Source of the DNA: Acorus gramineus | Taxonomy: Eukaryota; Streptophyta; Magnoliopsida; Acorales; Acoraceae | Length of the DNA: 64,000 nucleotides | Assembly (NCBI GenBank): GCA_030737835.1 | Contig: CM060848.1 | Coordinates: 14,883,254-14,947,253, forward strand | Reading direction: 5' to 3' | Shown: one piece after another, positions 11,885-23,265 of the stretch | Numbering within the stretch: position 1 is the first letter of the stretch | Layout: each line of letters opens with the position of its first letter | Position numbers and translations under genes: made by a program | The notes under the pieces: model-generated | Told to the model about the DNA's origin: nothing | The model's input: only the letters and a program-made list of their open reading frames with translations | Database searches by the model: none

Positions 11885-12475
11885 GGGTTATTTAGTTTCC
11901 ACCCCTCCTAAAACAAGTCAATTATTAAAAATCTCCTCCGAAACACAATATTATTATAAACCCCCTTTAAATGCTAACTAGATTTGTAAAAAATCCAAAT
12001 AAGTTATTTTTTGACGGAATATGTTATTAAATGATGGATTGACAATAATACCCTTACTAAAAAATATCCTAACTTGATAGAAAAAAAAACCCTTTCATTA
12101 ACATAAACCCCTTTCCGTCAAAAATTTTTTGGGAGTACTAATTTCTTTTTGTTTTGTTGACTGTTGAGTTTTACAAATCCAATTAATATTTAAAGGGGGT
12201 TTATAATGATATTGTGTTTTATAGTGTTATTTTTAATAATTTTCCTGTTTTAGGAGGGGTAGAAACTAAATAACATTTTTTTCTATCAAGTTAGGATTTT
12301 TTAATAAGGGTATTATTGTCAATCCATCATTTAATAACCTATTCTGTTAAAAAATAACTCATTTAGGTTTTTACAAATTTAGTTAATATTTAAAAGGGGT
12401 TTATAATAATATTATGTTTTAGAAGGGGTTTTTAATAATTTAACTATTTTAGAAGTGATGAAAACTAAATAACCC
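11885..12475. mobile_element. Long-TIR miniature element, Mutator-like (MULE-MITE), with an extra inner arm copy
   Basis: Left arm about 11885-12085 and right arm about 12286-12475 are inverted copies, starting GGGTTATTTAGTTT and ending AACTAAATAACCC. Flanking 9-mers TAAATTAAA (11876-11884) and TGAATTAAA (12476-12484) differ at one base, fitting the 9-bp target duplication of Mutator-like elements. A third partial copy in right-arm orientation lies at about 12165-12275, suggesting self-insertion or an internal duplication. No transposase is encoded. Confidence 0.8.
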
Positions 12476-13565
12476 TGAATTAAAATATGAAACATGTGAT
12501 TCTTGGCAGTTGGAGATGATGACAAAGTGGATGAGACAAGAAACATTGCACTAACGGCATTGTAAGCAAAATTGTGCACAAGTCCACACTTGGCATCTCA
12601 TTATGAAGAGGACAATAGGGACCTCTTTCTATTCTTAATTGGGAGTTCCCACTATCTCCAATATATTTACCAAGTTTGAAAAAGAGAAGAATATATAATA
12701 AAAAATATTCAATATAATCATGTTTACAGTTCACCCCGCAATAAGATGTGAAAAAGTACAAACAAATTATAAATCCTGTTCTAATAGAGGTTATTGATGG
12801 GATTGTAATGTAAATTGTGCCGGTGTTCATATAAGAATATAATTAAAATGTAACATTTTTTTTTCTTTTTAAAGGCTTAACATGGGAGCAAGGACAATCG
12901 ATTAAAAATCAGTTAGTTTTCACAGGCAGCAAAACATTTTCATGTCGAGATCATTGTGCATGTATTTTTTAGGGTAAAAATGAACAATTTTTCATGATGA
13001 CCTCCATAATTTTCATTAAGGGAAAAATTGATCCAATTTTCTTTTTGGAAATATGGTTAAGGAATATAATATATCATGTGCAAAGTTTCATCAAATTTTT
13101 ATACCCCTAACTAGCTCTTTTTTTTTTATATTAGACCATACATGGTTAAAGATCCACTAGCAAGAAACCTTCCCTACCTTTTCTAAAAAATGATATAATC
13201 ATGGCCCTCTCTTGTGAAACTTCTATTGAAGTACAAGCTAGGGACTATATACTTGCGCAGATCATAGAACCCTCATTTAATGAAAAACCACCCTGATAAG
13301 AAAGCAACCCAACTAATTTTTTGAAATCTATAAAACCACTCCAACAGGAAAACCACCCCCGATATTTTTTATTTTTTTGGTCTATATCCAATCAGGCTGA
13401 CAATGTATACTAACAAATGTTCTATATTATTTTTATTCAAATATATAATTGATATTAGTTTAAAAATCATAACTCTTTTGTTTTCATATGCATATGATTC
13501 TGCTAGGTATTCAAACAAATGGTTATTAAAAAGCATACCTTCATATTGTTCAAACCTTTCCAGAT
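12476..13565. other. AT-rich intergenic DNA
   Basis: A 116-codon minus-strand frame at 12480-12830 has no recognisable motif or homologue known to me and is treated as chance. Nothing else is supported. Confidence 0.4.
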
Positions 13566-13770
13566 CCATTAGTATAGATAAGTTCTGATAAACAATTAAA
13601 TGAGATATTAAGTGAGATAATTTTTGAAAAATGACAGAGAATAATATTTTTATCTATTGGTATAGATAAGTTCTGATAAACAATTAAGTGATATATTAGG
13701 TGAGATAATTTTTGAAAAATGATAGAAAATGATATTTTTATCCATTGATATAAATAAGTTCTGATAAACA
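13566..13770. repeat. Tandem repeat, 2.3 units of about 88 bp
   Basis: Units start with (C)CATTAGTATAGATAAG at 13566, 13653 and 13742, each followed by TTCTGATAAACAATTAA. Units one and two are about 90% alike; the third is partial. Confidence 0.85.
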
Positions 13771-14800
13771 CTTGCAGTCTTTTCTTATAATAGTTATCAA
13801 GCTTTATCCTAGTTTTTATCTAAAAAAAATAAACAACGAATAAAAACAATTATCCATTATTCACCTTATTCTCTATTCTCAGTTAATTATCCACCATTCG
13901 GGGGCCAGTTTATCCTAGTCATTTAATGACTGATCTCACTATATTTCTAAATTCCAGACTTTTTAACCACATGCACCTTCTTTTTCTCCACTCATGCTTG
14001 TGGCACATGTTCTTTGGTACAACTATAAGTTATTAAAGCATGCTTTTGAAGTGGTTGACAATAAATGTAGTATAATGTATCACATTAATTTATCGCATTA
14101 GAGCCTTCCCAGATCTTGACTAGCCAATTGAACAAAAAAGGAGTTGAATTGAATTTAATTACTAGAGATGTGTGATGTAACAACAAAAGGTTATCATATT
14201 TTATTGATTTGAACATGTTTGAATAAAATTAAAACGTATGTCTTCCATTTCTTAAAAAAAAAAAAAAAAAAGGTCTCCATATAAAATGGATAAACTGGCC
14301 GAGCTATGGAATCTTTTTTTCATTTAATACGTGGGATCATTTTTAGTTAGATAGTAACAGTGACTCAGCTGTTTGAATTATGTCACTTTTGCTTAAGCAT
14401 GTCATTATCCAAAAAATCATATGCATTCAGAAAAAAAAAAAATTAATACATATTCGTGTTTGTACATATATCAATGTATCCAATAAAAATATTGATAACA
14501 AGTTAAAATTTGAAAAGATTCAAATCTGAATATTAATACATGTATGTGAATGATTTAAGATACGACTGCATCCTTGATAAACATGCTTGTGTGATCATGT
14601 GTAGCTTGTTTTTGTTGTTGCTAGGTGTACAGGAGTTGGTCTATGATAAAGGTTCATTTAATATTTTGATTTTGATTTTTTTTAAATGGTAGACTGCATA
14701 CTTAATTTTCAAAATAAGAAGAGCCCAATTAGGAAAATATTTTGATGTTGGGAATTTAAAATTGTGTGTGACCTAGAACACTAATAACAACTTATTAACA
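13771..14800. other. AT-rich intergenic DNA
   Basis: Nothing supported apart from an A-run near 14255 and A/T-rich patches. Confidence 0.4.
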
Positions 14801-14814
14801 CTCATTTTGAAATG

Positions 14815-15021
14815 TTTTTTTTTTTTTATGTCGGAGGGACTTCCCGTGACTGATCTTATAGTCAAGTTGGGAAAGCTACTTTTACTTATTTGTGTCTGGT
14901 CCAACAGAAAATTCTTTTGAATTTTGCTTAAAAAACAAGAGGTATGATACAGTGTCAAAAATCCAAGACCTACCCTTAACACAGGTAAACCATGAACCGT
15001 TGTACTATGACCACTAGGGAT
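14815..15021 (-). mobile_element. tRNA-derived SINE, full length
   Basis: Flanked by an exact 14-bp target duplication CTCATTTTGAAATG (14801-14814 and 15022-15035). On the minus strand it begins CCCTAGTGGTCATAGTACAA, an A-box-like Pol III promoter region, and ends in an A-tail seen as a T-run just after 14814. Body about 207 bp. The same body length and the shared 3' block ATCAGTCACG link it to the SINE at 40.6 kb. It carries no protein and depends on LINE enzymes. Confidence 0.85.
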
Positions 15022-15035
15022 CTCATTTTGAAATG

Positions 15036-17431
15036 GTTATATCCAATTATTTCTTGAAAGAAAACATGTTTTTTTTAATTCATTATCCTATTCAATCCTA
15101 TTTTTGACCTACTCTTTTATCTACATACAGTCAGATCTTTTATTTTATTACTAATATTTTTTTAATAGGTTTAATATTATGAGTTTGGATATGATTTCTA
15201 TCATTATCGAACTGTATAGCCCTATAAATTGAGTTGCACATCAAATTATTTAGTACATATCTCACTTTCTTTTTCATTCAGTCTGACCTGATCAGTTTGA
15301 TCAGTATCATCAATATTCAGTAAAAGAGTAAGACATATATCTAACAATTATCTGTGCAATTTTATGCATAAACTGTGTAATTAAATACATAAGATTATGT
15401 AGTTCAATATTAATGAACCGATCAGAGTAACTATGAAAAGATTAGATTATTGTGCTTTTTTTTTTTTTTACTGAAATTAATGTATATGTACCTGGTGGTA
15501 CTTAGCTTGTCAATCCCCAAAAACAAAAAAACTTTCTTTTCTTCTCTTTGAATACGAGTTATTGTGATCCTGACTCAATAAAAACACTAGCTCCAAAGTT
15601 TGAACCGCTGGACCCCATTTTCTGAACCAGGTCCCCACATAAGTCTAATTCAAGTGGGAGTACGGATTAAAAGGCATTAAACAAATCCTTGTTCTTTATT
15701 CACCAAATAGAATAGGATGTTAGATGTCCCCAAATTTCAAAACCTGAATAAGTCTACACCACAGAGACCCGTTTGAAAGGAAAGAAAGGAATTACAAACT
15801 GTGTCGTGTCAATCAATGTACATAGACCCCACTCTGAATTGGCTTCGACAGCTATAATAACATATGTGCAATATAATATGCATGTCATTCCAATATTTAA
15901 TGATCTGTTAATTTGATATTAACGTGTGTTTTTGTCCCAACAAAGGCTGTCGCCCGTTAATGGCCTTTAATTAGTTGCCTTTTTATTCTCTCTTCGGTGG
16001 GCTTTTTTTTTTTAAAAAAAAAAAGCTAAATAAGCGCATATTTAGATGATATTTGGTTTGATTTGATAATAATTATATTTATAATATTGCACAATTTGGT
16101 GCTAATGTGTTGTCATTGCCTTATTGGTCTCACGGTTTGAATGAGACTAAAATTTAGAGATCAATTTATTTACAAAAAAATTAATTTTTTAAAATTAGTA
16201 CTGTGGAAATTATGTTCTCGTAACACTAAAATTAGACTGATATTAAATATATTCGATATATGTTTAAAAAATAATAATTTTAAGATATTATTAATTCACT
16301 TTTGTATATGTTTCATCAATTGATTTGATTCAATTAATATTTTTACTTACATTTATTTATTAAAATTTCATTATGAAATTAGAAAATAAGAGAGAGATCT
16401 TATAAATAAAAAATTTTAAAAAATTAATTTAAAATAAAATAGTGATTTTAGATTAAAAAATGTTAAATACATGATTCTCCTGAAACACTTTTAATTTAAG
16501 TTTTTATTTTTTTTAGAAGACCCTGTTGGAGATGCATGATTTCACTGTTTAAAAAGAAACAAGAGCAATGGTGTACTGTCACAGAATCTAAAATAAATCA
16601 TTTTTAATACTCATCAAATAATAAATTATATAATTACATTCTAACGCAAGAAATAATTTGGGTTTGGGTGATACGAACTTAACTGATGTTTTTTATTTCT
16701 CTCTCTACTCTCTATATATAGAGATGACATTTGCAGAAAAGATGTCAAATGTGTGGCCATGCATCCATTGACCACTGCCCAATACATTTGTTATCACATT
16801 CTTTACATCCCCATTAATTTTCATCATGCCAGCAACTATAAAAGAGTAGATATGTCACGCGTTATACCCCTTACTATTAATTCTGTCACTTACCAACTTG
16901 AATCAAAGCCATTTGAATGTCATGTGATCCATATTATATACCTATTGGTTATTGGAGAAGTTAAAAAAATTGGGCTTCATATACTCATATTTAAATTCAT
17001 TTTTAACAGTAATAAAATTGATGTGGCAATTTAGGTTAATGCTATAAAAAAAAAATTATGGGCAAATTTTATACATACTTGCATCTTAAGTGGCATATTA
17101 AATAGCATCCAATTAAATACTATTTTTAGAAACAGGCAGTAAAATATATGTATATACTAATTTAAATTTCTATTTACAATCTAAATTACTAAATTGTCTT
17201 ATTACATATGATATGGAGTGTTATTATTTTTATTTTTTTTGTCAATCTATTTTTTGAGCTGTAATGACCACTAAAACCCACATGTCTTTTTAGAACCCAA
17301 AAATGAGTGATATTATTTATTTCAAAATACTTCCCTTGTATATTGTTTTGAATTCATTTGAACCCACAATTAATTTTAAAAATACCACGAACTAAACCAT
17401 GAATTTTACACTTCTCGAATAATTATTTTTT
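15036..17431. other. AT-rich intergenic DNA
   Basis: No gene supported. Short frames at 16141-16323 and 16753-17034 show no known motif. Confidence 0.4.
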
Positions 17432-18420
17432 GAGTTAAAGACATCTAAGTCCCTACAAACATGAGAAAACCCATATAAGTCCCTATTAAAATTAGAACCT
17501 TGAAAACTCAGAAAAACCCAATTATCATCCCTGAGTTAAATTTCCATCCAAACTTAACGAAATATTATCAGAATATTCCATCACATATAATTGTATAAAC
17601 ATTGAAGTCCTTATAAACAGTCATAAAGACAAATTAGTCCCTGCAAAAGACAAAATTGCCCCTGAAAGACTTTTACATTAAATTGTGTACACATTGCAGT
17701 CCCTATAAACAATCATAAAGACAAATTAATCCCTGTAAAAGACAAAATTGCACCTGAAAGATTTTTACATTTAATTGAATAAACATTACAGTCCTTATAA
17801 ATAATCGTAAAGACAAAATGGTCCCTGTAAAAGACCAAAATGCCCCTGAAGAATGCATTCTACTGGTTAAAATATTGGTTTTACATCCAAATTATGATCT
17901 TCAGGTGGAGTGTGATTGATAGGATAGAAGATGAAAAAATAAATAAATAAATTATATTATTTGTCTTTATGATTGTTTATAAAGATTGCAATGTCTACAC
18001 AATTAAATGTAAAAATCCTTCAGGGGTATTTTTATCTTTTATAGGGACCAATTTGTCTTTACGATTGTTTATAAATACTGTAATGTTTATTCAATTAAAT
18101 GTAAAAGTCTTTCAGGGACAATTTTGTTTTTTTGCGGGGATTAATTTTCTTTATGATTATTTATAGGGACAGCAATGTGTACACAATTTAATGTAAAAAT
18201 CTATTAGGGCAATTTTATCCTTTGCAGTGATTAATTTATCTTTATGACTGTTTATAAGGACTTCAATGTCAACACAATTATATGTGATTGAATATTATAG
18301 GAATATTCCGTTAAGTTTAGATGGAAATTTAATTCAGAGATGATATTTAGGTTTTTCTGAGTTTTCAGAGACTTATACGTCTGTCCCAATTTTAATAGAG
18401 ATTTAGATGTATTTGACCTT
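17432..18420. mobile_element. Foldback-like element with tandem repeats in both arms
   Basis: Two inverted arms of roughly 400-450 bp (from 17432 and to 18420) around a spacer near 17850-17945. The ends GTTAAAGACATCTAAGTC and the reverse complement of GATTTAGATGTATTTGAC match imperfectly. Within each arm a unit of about 93 bp (AGTCCCTATAAACA... CATAAAGACAAATTA... TTTTACATTTAATTG) is repeated about three times. Flanks are T-rich and a target duplication cannot be resolved. The structure resembles foldback or MULE elements with tandem subterminal repeats. No protein is encoded. Confidence 0.75.
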
Positions 18421-19141
18421 AATTTTTTTTATTTTTTTTGTCAATAATCTCGGAAGGACGTATTTATTGCTCATAGTGTAGCAATAAAAACTATGGGCAC
18501 GAAAATTACGACAGAATCTGGCACCGACAGATGATGTCTATGATTATTCAATGCCCAAATAAAGGAAATTATTCTCTTCAATTTTTACACTTATATTTCC
18601 TATTTTTCCCCCCTCTTTTACGCCATGTAATAAAAGTCGCAATGATTCCGGAGAATTGTTATTCCAAAATCTCTCCTTAATAACCGGTTAACCCTCACAA
18701 AACAATCATCACAGTCAAAATCAATTAAAAACTCTACAACTAAAATACAGTTAAACTAAGTACGTATATCATCATAAATAATTGAAAGGCTTTCATAAAA
18801 TTATTAGTTAAAAAACACAAAATATATTAGGAAACCTTTTTTAATATATGGAATTGGAAATCACTGACTGATATGATTTTCCCAAATATATATATAATAT
18901 AATATATATATTCACTAAAAAAAAGAAAGCTAGATCCCATGCCATTGTATTATTCATGGCAAAGTGTCAAACTGTGACGACCGACCATTCTCTTTTTCTT
19001 CTCTCTCTCTGTCTCTCTCTTAAAAAACAACCACCTTTGTTTTCTCTTCCACTCCCCCCTACTCATCGTCACTAAAGCCCACTCACACCACCCACTAAAA
19101 AAGAACCCATTTTTGTGTTCATTCTTTGAAGATCTCCTTCA
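18421..19141 (+). promoter_or_regulatory. Upstream region and 5' leader of the TBL gene
   Basis: Gene-free sequence before the TBL start. A CT-rich microsatellite (about 18988-19020, CTCTCTCTCTGTCTCTCTC) and a further pyrimidine-rich stretch up to 19140 are typical of plant 5' leaders. No TATA box can be assigned with confidence. Confidence 0.4.
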
Positions 19142-21440
19142 ATGGCAGACCATCCAATGAAGCAATTCCAAAGCGGAGGCAGCCTCATCTCTTCCGAAGT
19201 GAACACTCTGTTCTCCCTCTTGAGGACCCGAAAGACCAAGGTCTTTTTCTACGGCTTCGTCTCCGCCTTCGTCGCTGGCACCGTCTTCCTCGCTTTCAAC
19301 TCCTCCGGGACCTCCCTCGCCTCTTCTCAACCGTGGTTCAACAACATCTTCTCCGCCGCCTCCCACATCTTCCCCGACTCGCGTCCGAGGTTGTCTCAAG
19401 AACCCATTTTGCCGCCCGGTCCGGCCACCCATTTGGATTCTGCGCCGGATAATCGGACGGAGGAGGTTGGGTCTGGGCCTTCCAAGGCTGTGAATGCGAG
19501 TTCTGAATCTAAAGGTCCGGCCTTTACGAAGGATGAGACCGCTGAAGCGGTTGATTCGAAGACCCATTTTGGTTCCAAAGCGGACAATCGAACGGTTTCG
19601 AAGAATCCGGCGGTGCTGGTGGTGAAGGAGGAATCGAAGCCCAATGTCACTGAGAAGGCGAGCTTGTCAGATAATCGAACGGCGGAGGTTGGGTCTGGGT
19701 CTTCCAAGGCCGTGAATGCGTGTTCTGAATCTAAAGGTGCGGCTTTTACGAAGAATGAGACCGCTGAAGTGGTTGAATCGAAGACCCATTTGGGTTCCAA
19801 AGCGGATAATCAAACGGTTTCGAAGAATCCAGCGCTGCTTGTGGTGAAGGAGGAATCGAAGCCCAATGTCACTGAGAAGGCGAGCTTGTCGGGAGTGAAA
19901 AATGGTGGTCTGGGGGTCCCGGCGGCAGGGAATTCGGTTTCCAATGTCACAAATTCGTCGGGGATTACTGCAAAAGCTGTACCGGGCGGTGGGCGCAAAC
20001 GGGTTCCTTTGAAAGATTGTGATATCTTTCAAGGGAGTTGGGTGAAGGACGATTCATACCCTCTGTATCGAGAGGGGTCGTGCCCGCACATCGACGAGCC
20101 TTTTGATTGCTTTCGCAATGGGAGGCCCGATTTGAATTATCAGAAATTGAGGTGGCAACCCGATGACTGTGACATACCGAGGTTAGTAGGGGATAATTTG
20201 AAGATGATGCATTTGTTTGTGTTTAGATTGGAATGATTGATGAAATTTGTAGTATTGTTGTTGTTAATATTGTTTAGATTGAATGCGAAAGATATGTTGA
20301 AGAGGTTGAGAGGGAAGCGATTAGTGTTCGTCGGGGATTCACTGAACAGGAACATGTGGGAATCACTTGTTTGCGTGTTGAAGAACTCTGTGAAGGACAA
20401 AAGAAGAGTTTTTGAGATGTCGGGCAGGCGGGAGTTCCGGACCGAGGGATCGTATTCATTTTTGTTTAAGGTGAAAATTAATATGAAATTCAGGTTTTTT
20501 TGTTTCTGGTTTGTAGTTATTATTGAACCTCAACAATGTTTTTTGAATCTGGGATTGTAGGACTATAATTGCACGGTTGAGTTCTTTCGTTCTCCTTTCC
20601 TTGTTCAAGAGTGGGAAATGCCGGCGAATGGGACTAAGAAGGAAACTCTGCGTTTGGACATAATCGAGAGATCGTCGTCGAAGTACAAGAACGCGGACGT
20701 AATCATCTTTAACACCGGGCATTGGTGGACTCACGAAAAGACTTCCAAAGGGTGAGTGAGCTTGTTGTTATTTTTGTTTGTCTATTCTTTTATGTCCCAA
20801 CTGACATAAGGTTCTTTGCCTTATTGTAATACAGTAAGGATTATTACCAAGAAGGTAGTCATATCTATGGTGAATTAAGTGTTGCCGAAGCATTTCGGAG
20901 GGCTCTCACGACATGGGCAAAATGGGTTGATGCCAATATAGACCCAAAGAAGACTCTTGTGTTCTTTAGAGGCTACTCTGCCTCCCATTTCAGGTATTTC
21001 ACAAAGTACATGAAAAATGAAGAACCTAAGCAATGTCCCTCTTTTTTAGCTATGGATAATAGTCAAAGCCTGTTATTGTATTTGTGTATTCTAGGGGTGG
21101 GCAATGGAACTCTGGTGGGAAGTGCGACAAGGAGACAGAACCGATCAAGAACGAGCATTACCTGTCATCTTATCCACCAAAGATGAGCATTTTGGAGAAT
21201 GTGATGAAGGGGATGAAAACACGTGTTTCGTACTTGAACATTACTCGGATGACCGATTATAGGAAGGATGCCCACCCTTCCATATATCGGAAGCCGAACC
21301 TAACCAAGGAGGATCGGATAGCACCCGACAGATTCCAAGACTGCAGCCACTGGTGCTTGCCAGGAGTGCCAGATTCATGGAATGAGCTTCTCTATGCTCA
21401 GCTGATCATTAAACAGCAACACCACAACGTGAAAGCGTGA
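19142..21440 (+). CDS. TBL: TRICHOME BIREFRINGENCE-LIKE protein (wall polysaccharide O-acetyltransferase family)
   Basis: Five exons, 19142-20181, 20278-20470, 20561-20751, 20835-20993 and 21095-21440, with GT/AG junctions and matching phases; 642 residues. It is a type II Golgi membrane protein: a short basic cytosolic tail, one membrane segment at about residues 34-52 ([19 protein letters not shown]), then a Ser/Thr-rich lumenal stem with several N-glycosylation sequons. The PMR5N domain (about 291-346) has its conserved Cys and [10 protein letters not shown]. The esterase domain has the GDS motif at 366-368 ([16 protein letters not shown]) and the DxxH motif DCSH at 610-613, completing the expected Ser-His-Asp machinery. 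Family members transfer acetyl groups to xylan, pectin and related polymers. The long stem and [15 protein letters not shown] suggest the TBR/TBL1/TBL2 clade. Odd feature: residues 103-176 are repeated at 177-250. It looks intact. Confidence 0.93.
19448..19891 (+). repeat. In-frame 222-bp tandem duplication in TBL exon 1
   Basis: 19448-19669 and 19670-19891 each encode 74 residues from DNRT(E/A)EVGSG to NVTEKASLS, with only about a dozen amino-acid differences. The duplicated part lies in the variable lumenal stem between the membrane anchor and PMR5N, so it lengthens the stem without touching the catalytic region. Confidence 0.93.
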
Positions 21441-22195
21441 ACCTGGGATAGTTAAATTAATGATTTTCATCTGTAATATATTACTTAAATATCTTTTTCA
21501 AAATCAATAACAAAAAAGAGAGCCTAAAGCAAAAGATTTAAAGTATTTATTGAACAAGTTGAATAGGTTTTGTCAAAGAGGGTTTTGGGTTTTATGATTT
21601 GTGTGTTCAATGTATGGGGATACGGATATGAAAAGGTACAATCCTCTGTTAATGATCATTCAACATGATGACCATTTTTTTTCCTCCCTCCTTTTGACCT
21701 AGTTCGGGCTTGTAGATTGTAAAGTTTATGTGTTCATCTCATAATAATGGTGCATTTTTATAAGAATGGTGGTGTTATTCTTTCTTCATCTATATATTTC
21801 TGGCAATTAAATTGCTTATTTTACTTACGTGCTGCTTTTGCATCGTTTGAAATCTTTATTTGGGACACAAGTCTATGTTGGTCCAATTCTTTGCTTTATC
21901 TGTACAACACGCAGTTTTAACCAAGTAAGCAAAATCACAGCATCATTTAAAGAATTTAACTGTCAATCCAAATATGACATTTTGAAGTATGAAAGCTCTA
22001 AAGTACTTCAGTTTCGCAGTTTCCTATGCAAGTGCTTGTATATCAGCATCCTAGAAGCAGTGTATCTGTCATTTTCTCTTTGCAATTACTTCCAAGTCTG
22101 GTTTTACAACATTGGTATCTATGGAGCAATTGATTGGCTTTGTTATATATTTTCTATGGTGGCGAAAGCATCTAACTTTGTTTGTCTTAATGGAC
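21441..22195. other. 3' flank of TBL
   Basis: Presumed TBL 3' UTR followed by AT-rich DNA. No gene supported, although an open frame runs through 21829-22335. Confidence 0.4.
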
Positions 22196-22199
22196 AGCA

Positions 22200-23220
22200 A
22201 GCCAATCGTGGAGAGCTTTACATTGCAAAGAGATTTGGCAGACTTATTGCATTATTGATAGTTGATGTCCAAGTTTTTGAGGGTGAGATACTGTCAAAAC
22301 TGACTCAAATATGCTTATCATTTATCTTATCATGATTGAAGCTGTTTTGTTACGGGGAGTTTTTTTTTTTTTTTTTTAATAATCTTATGTGCGAGTGTTA
22401 CGTTTTGTTTATGCTGCATTCATGGTTTATCTGATTTATTTATAAGGGTCAGAACAATATTGGTGGAGCTGTCTGTTTTAGCTTTATGATATGTATGAGA
22501 GGTGTTGATAGTGATTGTGAGAGGTAAGCAATTATCTATCATTGGCTTTTGCAGGTATTATCTATCATGTTAGTGTCACAATCAGTTTGTTATTATTCTG
22601 TTTTCGTACTTCTTTTCTGCAGAAGTTATCTGGCCTCTGTATGGTAATAAAGTTCAAATTTTTCCATAGTTTTTTTTCTTTTATATGTACTTGATTGTGA
22701 ACATTTGGTATAACCATTGATCTGCGAAGAGATTCAAAATAATTTTTCTGTTCAAACTGCTCATGGGTTGAAAGAGAGATCCAGACAGAAATGGCATCCA
22801 ATATTGTAAGTTGATATGTTTCGTTTGGAACTTCGTAGTAATATGCAGGTCTTAATCTATAAGTTAACCATTTATTGTCATTTCATTGCATATAGTTTTC
22901 CTATTTTGCATTGATGTAATTTGTGATATTTCATTTCATGGTCAGGATGGTGCAATTCATACCTCATTGGACATGATTACAAAGATATACAAGTTGTGCA
23001 AGATGGAAAGAACTTCAAAAGTTGCAAGGTATGTTATTATTACCCGAGAACAATTTGCTCCTGAGATTTCAGAATGTCTACATAAATCATTCTTATGTCT
23101 TGGTAGTTGGAACTTCAAAATATGATGTTGTCAATCACTTCTGCAGGAAATCTTCATTAGAAATACTTTTGCTCTTATCCCTTGCTTTTTGTTCACTTTC
23201 ACAATGCATGAATATTGCAG
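22200..23220 (+). other. Exon-like segments of an unrecognised gene
   Basis: Several stretches look like exons with canonical signals: about 22200-22281 (QANRGELYIAKRFGRLIALL...), one ending at 22806 before GTAAGTTG (...REIQTEMASNI), 22947-23028 (DGAIHTSLDMITKIYKLCKM... before GTATGTTA) and 23147-23219 (KSSLEILLLLSLAFCSL... before GTAAGTTA). The last three agree in phase. I do not recognise the protein. It could be a host gene fragment or pseudogene whose 3' part was separated or lost at the LINE insertion immediately downstream. No start or stop can be assigned. Confidence 0.35.
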
Positions 23221-23265
23221 TAAGTTATCTCAATCACACAAGAAGAGCTTGAGGAGCTTCTAGGT

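Noticed and set aside
12480-12830. 116-codon minus-strand frame
   Set aside because: Starts at the edge of a transposon, no motif, AT-rich chance frame.
19139-19567. Antisense and shifted frames over TBL exon 1
   Set aside because: Shadows of the TBL coding exon.
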